Source: Marinibaculum sp040216765 (GTDB lineage Bacteria > Pseudomonadota > Alphaproteobacteria > Ferrovibrionales > Ferrovibrionaceae). From it: a stretch of DNA of 64,000 nt. The notes beneath the pieces are model-generated. The model did no database searches and was not told where the DNA came from. It saw only the letters and a list, made by a program, of their open reading frames with translations. Each line of letters starts with the position of its first letter. Within the stretch, counting starts at the first letter, position 1. Both the position numbers and the translations under genes were made by a program. Positions 43,412-51,981 of the stretch are shown here, piece by piece. Location of the stretch: the NCBI GenBank assembly GCA_040216765.1, contig JAVJON010000025.1:7581-71580 (forward strand), in the 5' to 3' direction.

Positions 43412-44407
43412 ATGCTGCAGCAGCCGATCGCGGCGCGCGCCGACCAGCTGGCCGTCACGGTCCGGTCGATGACCCTGCTGGCGAAGGATACGCTGGCACT
43501 GGAACTGGTCGCGGACGGGGGCGCGGAGTTGCCGCCGTTCAGCGCCGGGGCGCATGTCGACCTGCTGCTGCCGAACGGCATCCGGCGCTCCTACTCGCTG
43601 TGCAATTCCAGCGGCGAGCGCCACCGCTACGTCGTCGGCGTGAAGAAGGCCGATCCCAGCCGCGGCGCCTCGGCCTTCATCCACGACACGCTCAGGGTGG
43701 GCGCCCGGATCACCGTCACGGCGCCGCGCAACAACTTTCCGCTGGACGAAAAGGCCAGCCGCAGCGTGCTGATCGCGGGCGGGATCGGGATCACGCCGAT
43801 CATGTCGATGATCGACCGGCTGGAGGAGCTGCGGGCGGACTGGACGCTCTACTACGCAGCGCGCACCCGCGCCGACGCGGCCTTCCTGGAGCAGCTGCAG
43901 GAGCTCGGCACCACGGCGCCCGGCCGGATCCATATGCGCTTCGACCGGGAGCCGGGCAATGCCATGCTCGACCTCGCGGCGATCGTCGAATCCGAGCGGG
44001 GCGCGGGCGTCCATTTCTATGCCTGTGGGCCGGGGCCGATGCTCGACGCCTTCGAGGCCGCGACGGCCGCGCTGCCGCCCGGGACCTGCCACCTGGAGCG
44101 CTTCGGGGCCGCCCCGCAAGCCGTCTCGGAGGATGGGCTCGAAACCTTCGAGGTCGTGCTGGCGCGGTCAGGCCGGAGCCTGACGGTCGGTCCAGGCACG
44201 ACGATCCTGGACCAGCTGCTCGAGCACGGCATCGACCTGCCGTTCTCCTGCATGGAGGGTGTCTGCGGCTCCTGCCGCGTGGCCGTTCTCGACGGCATTC
44301 CCGACCATCGCGACATGGTGCTGACCGACGACGAGATGGCTGCAAACGGCTGCATGATGGTGTGCTGCTCGGGCAGCCGCAGTGCGCAGCTGATCCTCGA
44401 CATCTGA
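43412..44407 (+). CDS. PDR/VanB-family oxygenase reductase
   Basis: Electron-transfer partner of the Rieske oxygenase (331 aa). Order of domains: FMN-binding barrel (GAHVDLLLPNGIRRSYSLCNS near 47-67), NAD-binding domain (LIAGGIGITPIMSMI near 128, HFYACGPGPML), and a C-terminal plant-type [2Fe-2S] ferredoxin (FSCMEGVCGSCRVAV, with a later CC pair). This NAD-to-FMN-to-FeS order defines phthalate dioxygenase reductase. It is the only such reductase in the window, so it may serve both oxygenases. Confidence 0.92.
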   Translation: MLQQPIAARADQLAVTVRSMTLLAKDTLALELVADGGAELPPFSAGAHVDLLLPNGIRRSYSLCNSSGERHRYVVGVKKADPSRGASAFIHDTLRVGARITVTAPRNNFPLDEKASRSVLIAGGIGITPIMSMIDRLEELRADWTLYYAARTRADAAFLEQLQELGTTAPGRIHMRFDREPGNAMLDLAAIVESERGAGVHFYACGPGPMLDAFEAATAALPPGTCHLERFGAAPQAVSEDGLETFEVVLARSGRSLTVGPGTTILDQLLEHGIDLPFSCMEGVCGSCRVAVLDGIPDHRDMVLTDDEMAANGCMMVCCSGSRSAQLILDI

Positions 44408-44431
44408 GCCGCTGCGGGAGAGCTCTGCGAC

Positions 44432-45229
44432 ATGAAAACTGGCAACATTCCCGGCGTACAGGGGAAGACGTTCGTCGTCCTCGGTGCCGGGCAGGGCATC
44501 GGCCGCGCCACGGCGCAGCTGTTCGCCGAGGCAGGAGCGTCGATCGTCTGCGTCGACAAGGAGCTGCACCTCGCCGAGGCGGTGGCGGCCGAGGTCGGGG
44601 GCTGGGCCCTGGCGGCCGACGTCACCGCACGACAAGACATGGCGCGCCTGTTCCCCGCCGCGGTGGAGTGCGCCGGCCGGCCGCTCGACGGCCTGATCGA
44701 TATCGTCGGCATCGCGGACGTGCGCACGATCGCGGATATGGACGATGCCGGCTGGGACGGGCAGTTCGACATCGTGTTGCGCCACGCCTTCCTGGCCCTG
44801 CAATACGCACCGGAGCATATGCCGAACGGCGGGTCGATCGCCTTCGTCAGCTCGATGGCCGGTGCCAGGTCGGTGGAGAACCAGTCGGTCTACGGTGCCG
44901 CAAAGGCGGCGCTCGACCAGCTCGTCCGCGGCGCCGCCGGCGAACTCGGCCCGCGCGGCATCAGGGTGAATGCCGTGTCTCCCGGCTTCGTCCGGACGCC
45001 ACGGCTGGACGCCGCGCTCAGCGCCGCCTTCTGGGACGGGCTGAAGTCACATGTGCCGGTCGGCCGAGCGGCCGACCCGGTGGATATCGCCGGCCCGCTG
45101 CTGTTCCTGTGCTCGGACCTCGCGGCCTGCGTGACAGGCACGGTGATCCCGGTGGATGGTGGGGTCTCGACCCGCGCCGCACTGCCCCCCATCCCGCTCA
45201 GGCGCAAGGCCGAGGCGGTGAAGCCGTGA
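44432..45229 (+). CDS. short-chain dehydrogenase/reductase
   Basis: Classical SDR (265 aa): cofactor motif LGAGQGIGRA near 18-27 (Thr of the usual TGxxxGxG replaced by Leu), Ser in FVSSMAGA, catalytic Tyr/Lys in SVYGAAKAAL, and CVTGTVIPVDGG near the C-terminus. It follows the reductase gene by 24 bases and ends in a GTGA overlap with the esterase. In aromatic pathways such enzymes often rearomatise a cis-dihydrodiol or oxidise an alcohol; either fits here. Confidence 0.87.
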   Translation: MKTGNIPGVQGKTFVVLGAGQGIGRATAQLFAEAGASIVCVDKELHLAEAVAAEVGGWALAADVTARQDMARLFPAAVECAGRPLDGLIDIVGIADVRTIADMDDAGWDGQFDIVLRHAFLALQYAPEHMPNGGSIAFVSSMAGARSVENQSVYGAAKAALDQLVRGAAGELGPRGIRVNAVSPGFVRTPRLDAALSAAFWDGLKSHVPVGRAADPVDIAGPLLFLCSDLAACVTGTVIPVDGGVSTRAALPPIPLRRKAEAVKP

Positions 45230-46167
45230 CGGGCCGGAAGGCGCCGGAGGCCGATCCGGCATTCGACGAGATTCTCGCGCATTCCCGCGGCAAGGCCGTC
45301 CTCGCCGACGGGGCGCTCGAGGATGTCCGCCGCATGGTCGTGGAGCGCGCGAAGAGCCGGCCGGGCCCGCCGGTGGCACGGGTCGACGACGTGGCGATCC
45401 CCGGCCCGGCAGGGGCGATCCCGCTGCGCCTCTACGTGCCCGAGGGCGCGCGCGGCCTCGCCCTGGCCTTCCATGGCGGCGGCTGGATGATGGGCAGCCT
45501 GGACTCCTTCGATCCCCTGTGCCGCAACCTGGCCGTCCATTCGGGTGCCGCGATCGCGTCGGTCGACTACCGTCTGGCGCCGGAGCATCCGTTCCCCGCC
45601 GCGGTGGAGGATGCCTGCGCCGCCAGTGCCCATCTCGGCCGGCATGCCGCATCGCTCCACCTGCCGGAAGGGCCCCTGGTGCTGTTCGGCGAATCCGCCG
45701 GCGCGAACCTTGCCGCGGTCGCCGCGATCGCTGCGCGCGATGCGGGAGCGCCCAAGGTGCTGCGCCAGATCCTGGCCTACCCGGCGGTCGATGCACGCGG
45801 CCAGGCCGAGTCCCTGGAGCTGTTCGCCGAGGGCTATCTGCAGACCCGGCGCGACGTCGAGTTCGCGCTCCGCACCTATGCGCTGGGCCATGGCGTGCCG
45901 GCCGATGACTGGCGGCTGTCGCCGATCATGGCGGAAAGCCTGGCGGGGGTGGCGCCGGCGTTCATCCTGTCGGCCGAATGCGACGCGATCCGCGACGATT
46001 CCGCTGCCTATGCCGACCGGCTGCGGCGGGAAGGCGTGCCCGTCGTGCATGTCCGCTACGCGGCGATGATCCATACCTTCGTGCAGATGCGGAACGTGGT
46101 GGACGCGGCGGTGATCGCCCAGCGGCAGCTCGCCGACGAGATCCGGCGGGCCTTCGAGGCGGCATGA
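45226..46167 (+). CDS. alpha/beta hydrolase, hormone-sensitive-lipase (GDXG) family
   Basis: Cytoplasmic esterase (313 aa). Oxyanion-hole motif HGGGW at 83-87; nucleophile Ser157 in GESAG; acid near SAECDAIRDD; His in AMIHTF. SVDYRLAPEHPFPAAVEDA is the standard family stretch. The GTG start overlaps the SDR stop. Placed in the Rieske operon, it probably hydrolyses an aromatic or alkyl ester substrate or product. Converges with the second marR gene. Confidence 0.9.
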   Translation: MTGRKAPEADPAFDEILAHSRGKAVLADGALEDVRRMVVERAKSRPGPPVARVDDVAIPGPAGAIPLRLYVPEGARGLALAFHGGGWMMGSLDSFDPLCRNLAVHSGAAIASVDYRLAPEHPFPAAVEDACAASAHLGRHAASLHLPEGPLVLFGESAGANLAAVAAIAARDAGAPKVLRQILAYPAVDARGQAESLELFAEGYLQTRRDVEFALRTYALGHGVPADDWRLSPIMAESLAGVAPAFILSAECDAIRDDSAAYADRLRREGVPVVHVRYAAMIHTFVQMRNVVDAAVIAQRQLADEIRRAFEAA

Positions 46168-46194
46168 CGGCGCCCGCGTGGCGCGGGAACAGGC

Positions 46195-46749
46195 CTATCT
46201 TGCGGGCGGGTCCAGGGCGCCCTGCCGGCCGTCGACCGGGCGCGGGTCGAAGGCTTCGAAGCGCGACAGCAGGTCGGTCAGGAACCGGCTTCCAGCCTCG
46301 AGCTCGGCTCCGGTCATGCTGCAGATCGCCCGGCCGATCGGCGTCGAATCGGAACAGATCGCCTGCAGCGCCTCCTCGGCCGTACGCCGGCCCTTCTCGG
46401 TCAGGAAGATCAGCCGTCCCCGCTTGTAGTCGGGATCCGGCCGGCGCGTCACCAGCCCCTGCCGGATCAGGCGGTCGACCTGCTTGGTGACGGCGCCCGA
46501 GGTGATGAACAGCGACTGGAACAGGTCGGTCGGGCGCATGCCGACCTCCACGCCGTTGCGGCGCAGCGCGAGCAGGATGCGCATGTCGCTGGTGCCGATG
46601 CCGTGGCTGGCCTGCGACAGGCGCCGGAACGCCGCCTCGATATGGATGTCGAGGCGCTTGATCGCGGCGGCGACGACGAAAGCGCTCAGGTCGAGGTCGG
46701 GCCGCTCCCGCTCCCACTGGCGCGTCATTTCACCGATCGTAGATACCAA
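46195..46749 (-). CDS. MarR-family transcriptional regulator (second copy)
   Basis: Winged-helix regulator (184 aa from a TTG at 46749 that has AGAGG ~9 bases upstream; ATG 46728 is the alternative). GIGTSDMRILLALRR, then RPTDLFQSLFITSGAVTKQVDRLIRQGLVTRRPD parallel the regulator at 41339 almost position by position. The frame is open back to 46935, but that would run through the palindrome at 46927 and is not credible. It is divergent from the Liv importer operon and may control it. Confidence 0.85.
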   Translation of the reverse strand: MVSTIGEMTRQWERERPDLDLSAFVVAAAIKRLDIHIEAAFRRLSQASHGIGTSDMRILLALRRNGVEVGMRPTDLFQSLFITSGAVTKQVDRLIRQGLVTRRPDPDYKRGRLIFLTEKGRRTAEEALQAICSDSTPIGRAICSMTGAELEAGSRFLTDLLSRFEAFDPRPVDGRQGALDPPAR

Positions 46750-46926
46750 ACTGACAAGCCTCTTCTGCGCCGGCCGCGCGGCATGGCCCTGCTTCGGGAG
46801 GTCGAAGCCAGGGAAGCTAGCGGAGGCCGGGATCGTGTCAAGAAGCCGGTCCTGCGTCACACCCGCGGCCGGCCGCAGCCCCATGGGCCGGCGAATTTGG
46901 CCTTGACCCTGCCCGCGCTTCGAGAC

Positions 46927-46942
46927 ATCTTCCATGGAAGCT
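46927..46942. promoter_or_regulatory. regulon palindrome, 15 of 16 match, before the Liv importer operon
   Basis: ATCTTCCATGGAAGCT, one change from the perfect site at 42007, lies 102 bases before the binding-protein gene and ~178 bases before the divergent marR gene. Confidence 0.68.
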
Positions 46943-47043
46943 CATGACGGATCGTACAGGACGGGCCGTACAGGGCAGATCCCCGATAGGGGACGCAGGC
47001 CCGCCGCAAGCGACGGCAGGCCCGGGCGCACAGGGAGGAAAAG

Positions 47044-48222
47044 ATGGCATCAGGGATTTCTCGCCTCGCGGCGATCGCCGCGGCCGGCGCGATGGCGCTC
47101 GCCGCTGCAACCGCCGTCGCCGAGGACAGCGTGAAGGTCGGCGTGGTGGGGCCGATGACCGGCCCGCTCGCGGTGATGGGCAAGCAGTGGCGCCAGGGCA
47201 TCGAGGCCTATATGGCAGCCCATGGCGACACGGTAAACGGCCACAAGATCGAGGTGATCTACCGCGATACCACGGCGAACCCGTCGATGGCCCGGCAGCT
47301 GACCCAGGACCTCGTTGTGCGCGACGGCGTACAGGCGCTGATCGGCTACGGGATTTCGCCCTCGGCGGCGGCAGCCGCGCCGGTCATCAACCAGGCCAAG
47401 ATTCCCGCCTTCCTGCCGCACGCGGCCTCGCCCGGACTGATGGCGGCATCGCCCTATTTCGCGCGCATGGGGCAGAACATCGCCACCAACGCCGAGGTCG
47501 CGGCCGACTGGGCCCTAAAGAAGGGGGTCAAGACCGCCTATATCGCGGTGGCGGATTATGCCCCGGGCCACGATGTCGCCAAGGCCTTCCAGCCGGCGTT
47601 CGAGGCGGGCGGCGGCAAGGTCGTCGGCCAGGACAATATCCCGCTGTCCACTGTCGATTTCTCGCCGTTCGCCGAGCGCATTGCTACCGCCGATCCCGAC
47701 ATGGTGCAGATGTTCATTCCGCCCGGCGCGCAGGCGGTCTCGATGGTGAAGGCGCTGGCCGCCCGCGGCGTGATGGCGGACACCCTTGTCATCGGGCAGG
47801 GCGAGGCGGAGGATTCCGACATCCACCTCTTCGACGGGACCATCGATAACTTCCACACCGTCATCTACTACTCGCAGAGTCTGGACAATCCGGAAAACAA
47901 GACCTTCCTGGACAGCCTGAAGGCCACGGCCGGTGCGGATGTCCTGCCGAGCTCGTTCACCCTCGGCGCCTATGACGCGATGGGGCTGATCTACGCTCTG
48001 GTCGCCGACATGAAGGGCGACAGGATCGACGGCCCCGCCGCGATGGAGGCCCTCGCCGGCCATTCCTGGAACAGCCCGCGCGGCAAGGTGACCCTGGACA
48101 TGCAGACCCGCGAGCCGATCCAGGATTTCGTCGTCCGCCAGGTGCAGCAGACCGATGCCGGGCTGCGGAACGTCGTGATCGACACGATCCCGCAGGTGAC
48201 CCCGAAGCCGACGACCAACTAG
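47044..48222 (+). CDS. branched-chain-amino-acid-type ABC transporter substrate-binding protein
   Basis: Periplasmic solute receptor (392 aa) with signal peptide SRLAAIAAAGAMALAAATAVA. Mature start DSVKVGVVGPMTGPLAVMGKQWRQG is typical of LivK/type I periplasmic binding folds. GGGAGGAAAAG precedes the ATG. Liv-type receptors in aromatic clusters often bind aromatic acids (benzoate, phthalate, protocatechuate) rather than amino acids; the shared palindrome supports that here. First gene of livK-HMGF order. Confidence 0.9.
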   Translation: MASGISRLAAIAAAGAMALAAATAVAEDSVKVGVVGPMTGPLAVMGKQWRQGIEAYMAAHGDTVNGHKIEVIYRDTTANPSMARQLTQDLVVRDGVQALIGYGISPSAAAAAPVINQAKIPAFLPHAASPGLMAASPYFARMGQNIATNAEVAADWALKKGVKTAYIAVADYAPGHDVAKAFQPAFEAGGGKVVGQDNIPLSTVDFSPFAERIATADPDMVQMFIPPGAQAVSMVKALAARGVMADTLVIGQGEAEDSDIHLFDGTIDNFHTVIYYSQSLDNPENKTFLDSLKATAGADVLPSSFTLGAYDAMGLIYALVADMKGDRIDGPAAMEALAGHSWNSPRGKVTLDMQTREPIQDFVVRQVQQTDAGLRNVVIDTIPQVTPKPTTN

Positions 48223-48231
48223 CCCCCAGTC

Positions 48232-48261
48232 GCCTGCCGTCCCGCTCCAGGGACGGCAGGC
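48232..48261 (+). terminator. 12-bp perfect hairpin between receptor and permease genes
   Basis: GCCTGCCGTCCC, a 6-base loop, and its exact complement, 10 bases after the receptor stop. There is no T-run. Such a hairpin after the first gene commonly protects the receptor mRNA and lowers expression of the permease genes; partial termination is the alternative. Confidence 0.6.
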
Positions 48262-48310
48262 ACCGCGGGGCGCGGCCTCCCGCTCGGCAGGTCACCGGTA
48301 CGGAAACGCC

Positions 48311-49189
48311 ATGGGCGACTCCCTTTCATCGCTGAGCTTCATCCTGCTGTACGGGACGTCCTACGGACTGATCCTGTTCATCATCGCGATCGGCCTGGTC
48401 ATCACGATGGGGCTGATGCGGGTCATGAACCTCGCACATGGCGCCTTCGCGGCGATCGGCGGCTATCTGGCCGTCGGGCTGATGGCCGAGGCGGGCCTCT
48501 CCTTCGTGCCCGCCGTCCTGCTCGCCGTGATCGCCGTCGTCCTGCTGTCGGTCGTGCTCGAACGCCTGGTGTTCTCCAGCCTCTACGGCGCCAACGAGCT
48601 GGACCAGGTGCTGATGACGATCGGCGTGAACTTCATCGTCATCGGGCTGATCACGATCGTCTTCGGCCCCAATGTCTATCCGGTGCAGCTGCCCGAGGCG
48701 CTGCGCGGCAGCGTCGACCTCGGCATCCGCGACTTCGAGATCTACCGGCTGTTCGTCATTGCCGTCGGACTGGTCGTCGTGCTGGGGCTCTGGATGCTGT
48801 TCGACCGGACGAGCTTCGGCGCGAAGCTGCGGGCGGCGGTCGACAATCCCTCGATGACCGGGGTCATCGGCATCAACGTGAGCGGGATCTTCGTCGTCGC
48901 GTTCGGCCTGGGAAGCGGCCTGGCCGCCCTGGGCGGCGCGATCGGCGCCGCCATGCTGCCGCTGGAGCCCTACTATCCGATGAAATACCTGGTCCTGGTC
49001 CTCGTCGTCGTCGCGCTGTCCGGTTTCGGCAACATGAAGGCCTCGCTCGCAGTGGCGGTGCTCGTGGGGATCGCGGACACGGCGGGACGGTTCCTGGTGC
49101 CCGACTTCGGCGGCTTCGTCATCTACATCGTGCTGGTCGTCCTGATGGTGGTGCGGCCACAGGGCCTGTTCGCCAGGAGGACGGGATGA
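48311..49189 (+). CDS. livH: ABC transporter permease, LivH type
   Basis: Inner-membrane permease (292 aa, ~8 helices) of the hydrophobic amino-acid uptake family. Landmarks: YGLILFIIAIGLVITMGLMRVMNLAHGA (the MNLAHG motif) and the conserved cytoplasmic loop KLRAAVDNPSMTGVIGINVS. The ATGA overlap with livM indicates coupling. Confidence 0.92.
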   Translation: MGDSLSSLSFILLYGTSYGLILFIIAIGLVITMGLMRVMNLAHGAFAAIGGYLAVGLMAEAGLSFVPAVLLAVIAVVLLSVVLERLVFSSLYGANELDQVLMTIGVNFIVIGLITIVFGPNVYPVQLPEALRGSVDLGIRDFEIYRLFVIAVGLVVVLGLWMLFDRTSFGAKLRAAVDNPSMTGVIGINVSGIFVVAFGLGSGLAALGGAIGAAMLPLEPYYPMKYLVLVLVVVALSGFGNMKASLAVAVLVGIADTAGRFLVPDFGGFVIYIVLVVLMVVRPQGLFARRTG

Positions 49190-50211
49190 CCGGCGCGGCA
49201 TCGGGCTCCCGCCATCTCGGGCGGCACCGGTTCTCCCCGCTGGAGCTCCTGCCGCTGGCTGCGGCGATCGCTGCCTACTACCTGTTTCCGGGCTATCTGT
49301 CGCTGGGTGCCAGTGTCCTCGTGATGGCGATCTTCGCCGTGGCGCTCGACCTGGTCATCGGCTTTGCCGGCATCGTGACCCTGGGGCATGCGGTGTTCTT
49401 CGGCGTGGGCGCCTATGGCGCGGCCCGCATGTCGATGGCCGGGCTGGCCGACCCGATCGTGACCGCGCTCCTTGCAGGCCTGCTGGCGGCGCTGCTTGCC
49501 GCCCTGACCGGGCCCTTCGTCCTGCGGCTCAAGCATCTGCCGCTGATCATGGTGACCGTCGCCATCGTAATGATCGTGCACGAGGCCGCCAACAAGGCCG
49601 CCTGGCTGACCGGCGGGCATGACGGGCTGCCGGCGCTGGTCTTCGGCGATGTCCTCGGGCAGTTCGCCTGGTCGATCTACGGCACCACGAGCTATGTCTA
49701 TGCGCTCGCCTGGCTGGTGCTGCTGGTGGCAGTGTCGCGGGTCATCGTCTCCTCGCCGTTCGGCGTGGCACTGCAGGGCATCCGCCAGAACGAGTTGCGG
49801 ATGCGGGTGATGGGCGCGCCGGTCCTGCTGCAGCAGACGGTGATCTACAGCTACAGCGCCTTCCTCGCCGGCGTCGCCGGTGCGCTCCATGCGCAGATCA
49901 ACGGCTTCGTCTCGCTGGATACGCTGACCGTCGATCTGGGCGTCTTCGCGCTTGCCATGATCGTGCTGGGCGGGATCGGCCGGATCTACGGCGCGATCGT
50001 CGGCGCCGCCGTCTACATGCTGGTGCAGTACTTCGCGCAGCAATGGGACCCCTATTACTGGATGCTTGCGATCGGCATCCTGCTGGTCCTCGTCGTGCGC
50101 TTTGGCAAGGGAGGCATCCTGGGCATCCTGGAGACGCTCTGGCTCCGGCTGCGCCCGGGGCGCATCGGGGCGCCGCAGAAAGCGGCGGGCGAGCGGGAGC
50201 CGGGCGAATGA
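49186..50211 (+). CDS. livM: ABC transporter permease, LivM type
   Basis: Second permease (341 aa). FAVALDLVIGFAGIVTLGHAVFFGVGAYGAA is the LivM signature (GLxTLGHA-like). The coupling loop GVALQGIRQNELRMRVMGAPV and FALAMIVLGGIGRIYGAIVGA follow. The stop overlaps livG by 4 bases. Confidence 0.92.
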   Translation: MTGAASGSRHLGRHRFSPLELLPLAAAIAAYYLFPGYLSLGASVLVMAIFAVALDLVIGFAGIVTLGHAVFFGVGAYGAARMSMAGLADPIVTALLAGLLAALLAALTGPFVLRLKHLPLIMVTVAIVMIVHEAANKAAWLTGGHDGLPALVFGDVLGQFAWSIYGTTSYVYALAWLVLLVAVSRVIVSSPFGVALQGIRQNELRMRVMGAPVLLQQTVIYSYSAFLAGVAGALHAQINGFVSLDTLTVDLGVFALAMIVLGGIGRIYGAIVGAAVYMLVQYFAQQWDPYYWMLAIGILLVLVVRFGKGGILGILETLWLRLRPGRIGAPQKAAGEREPGE

Positions 50212-50993
50212 CCGCGGCCGCCGGCCCGATCCTGCAGGCGCTGCGCCTGAACAAGCATTTCGGCGCGCTGCAGGTCACCCGCGATGTCGACCTCAGCCTC
50301 GAAAGGGGCGCGCGGCGTGCGCTGATCGGCCCGAACGGCGCCGGCAAGACCACCCTGGTGGGGCTGCTCTCCGGGGTGATCCGGCCGAGCTCGGGGCGCA
50401 TCCTGATCGACGGCAGGGACGTGACCGACATGTCGCCGGCGCGCCGGACCCGCATGGGCCTGGTCCGCACCTTCCAGATCTCGAACCTGTTCCAGGACAT
50501 GACGGTGTTGGAGAACGTCTATCTTGCGGTCAGCCAGGAACGCCGCCGCGGGCTCGACCTGTTCCGGCCGGCCGGACGCGACCACGGCTCGCTGGACCGC
50601 GCCGGCGAACTGATCCGGAAAGTCCGGCTGGGGCCCCACGCCGACCGGCTGGTCGCGGAGCTCGCCTATGGCCAACAGCGCCTGATCGAGGTGGCGATCG
50701 CGCTGGCGCTGCGACCCCGCATCCTGCTGCTGGATGAGCCGGCGGCCGGCATCCCGACCGGCGAACTCGACCTGCTGCTCTCGGTGATCGACGAGCTCGA
50801 TCCGGACATGGCGGTGCTGGTGATCGAGCATGACATGGCGCTGGTGCGGCGGGTGGCGAGGGACGTCACCGTGCTGGTGCATGGCGCCGTGCTGACCAGC
50901 GGGCCGACCGCGGAGGTACTGGTCTCCGCGGAGGTACGGCGGGTCTATCTCGGCGAGTCCGCCGCCGGCGAACGGGGGCCGCACGATGCTTGA
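50208..50993 (+). CDS. livG: ABC transporter ATP-binding protein, LivG type
   Basis: ATPase (261 aa). Walker A GPNGAGKTT near 40-48; Q-loop RTFQISNLF; ABC signature AYGQQRLIEVAIALAL; Walker B ILLLDEPAAGI; H-loop VLVIEHDM. The signature YGQQR in place of LSGGQ is normal for LivG. It overlaps livF by 8 bases. Confidence 0.93.
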   Translation: MTAAAGPILQALRLNKHFGALQVTRDVDLSLERGARRALIGPNGAGKTTLVGLLSGVIRPSSGRILIDGRDVTDMSPARRTRMGLVRTFQISNLFQDMTVLENVYLAVSQERRRGLDLFRPAGRDHGSLDRAGELIRKVRLGPHADRLVAELAYGQQRLIEVAIALALRPRILLLDEPAAGIPTGELDLLLSVIDELDPDMAVLVIEHDMALVRRVARDVTVLVHGAVLTSGPTAEVLVSAEVRRVYLGESAAGERGPHDA

Positions 50994-51681
50994 GGTGCGG
51001 GGCCTGACCGGCGGCTGGGGGCCGACCATCGTGGTGCAGGATGTCAGCTTCACCCTCGCCCGCAACGAGACCCTGGCCATTGTCGGTCGCAACGGGGTCG
51101 GCAAGTCCACCCTGCTGGAACTGATCACCGGCCGCGCCCGGCACCGTGCGGGAGAGATCCTCAAGGACGGGGGCGACATTGCCAGGGTGCGCCTGCACGG
51201 GCGGGCGCGACTGGGGATCGGCCATGTGCCGCAGCAGCGCGAGGTGTTCGCCAGCCTCACGGTGGACGAGCATCTGACGATCGCCCGGCGCCCGGGCGCC
51301 TGGGACCGCGAGAAGGTGCTGGCGCTGTTCCCCTCGCTGGCCGCGCGGCGACGCAGCCTCGGCGCCCAGTTGTCGGGTGGCGAGCAGCAGATGCTGGCGA
51401 TCGCGCGCGCCCTGGTCGGCAACCCAGACGTGCTGCTGATGGACGAGCCGTCCGAGGGTCTCGCCCCCGTCGTCATCGAACAGCTGGTCCAGGCACTGCG
51501 GCGCCTGACGGCGGACCGCACGCTGTCCATCCTCCTGGTGGAACAGCGCATCGACATCGCCCGGCAGCTTGCCGACCGCTTCCTGGCGATGGATCGCGGC
51601 GCGATCGTCCATTCCGGCAGCGCACGGGAGCTGGAGGCGACCGGCGAGCTTGCCGGGTTGCTGGGACTGGCCCAGGCCTGA
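50986..51681 (+). CDS. livF: ABC transporter ATP-binding protein, LivF type
   Basis: ATPase (231 aa). Walker A GRNGVGKST; signature LSGGEQQMLAIARAL; Walker B VLLMDEPSEGLAP; H-region ILLVEQRIDIA. Completes the five-gene importer. The strand after its stop holds only a gene remnant before the next operon. Confidence 0.93.
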   Translation: MLEVRGLTGGWGPTIVVQDVSFTLARNETLAIVGRNGVGKSTLLELITGRARHRAGEILKDGGDIARVRLHGRARLGIGHVPQQREVFASLTVDEHLTIARRPGAWDREKVLALFPSLAARRRSLGAQLSGGEQQMLAIARALVGNPDVLLMDEPSEGLAPVVIEQLVQALRRLTADRTLSILLVEQRIDIARQLADRFLAMDRGAIVHSGSARELEATGELAGLLGLAQA

Positions 51682-51751
51682 CCCCACCGGCTGGCGGAGA
51701 CGATCGTTCGGCAGACACGCCGATACTCCAAACCGCGTTCCGCGAACAAGC

Positions 51752-51767
51752 CCGTTCCCTGGAAGAT
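51752..51767. promoter_or_regulatory. degenerate copy of the regulon palindrome (12 of 16)
   Basis: CCGTTCCCTGGAAGAT keeps the right arm and part of the left arm. It lies just before the E1-alpha remnant, suggesting that the lost gene once carried the same operator. Confidence 0.35.
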
Positions 51768-51775
51768 CAGCAGCA

Positions 51776-51957
51776 GATTCCACCGGCGGCACCGGGACCC
51801 TGGCCGCGCGCGAGCCGGGCTTCGGCATCCCCGCGCCGCGGGTGGACGGCAACGACTACCCGGCGGTGCGGGCCGCCGCGGCCGGGGCGGTGGAACTGGG
51901 CGGCGATTCCACCGCCGACGACCCCTGCAGCGCAGGCGGCCGGGCCATTCACAGGCC
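51776..51957 (+). pseudogene. remnant of a ThDP-dependent dehydrogenase E1-alpha subunit gene
   Basis: One frame reads AAREPGFGIPAPRVDGNDYPAV, then AAAAGAVE and, about 20 residues too early, STADDP. In pyruvate/acetoin/branched-chain dehydrogenase E1-alpha proteins these correspond to the yGmPgvrVDGNDvlAV helix and the hxTADDPxxYR loop, normally separated by a ~20-residue strand (GPTLIEAxTYRxGxH) that is missing here. There is no start codon or ribosome-binding site, and the match lasts only ~60 residues. It is probably the relic of a deleted gene, possibly of the same regulon. Confidence 0.55.
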
Positions 51958-51981
51958 CGGAACGCGGTGCCGGGTGGCGGG

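Noticed and set aside
46750..46935. Upstream extension of the second MarR gene to 46935
   Set aside because: It would include the operator palindrome and adds sequence unlike the paralogue's N-terminus.
51767..51952. 61-aa minus-strand frame behind livF
   Set aside because: Antisense to the E1-alpha remnant; no start context or motif.
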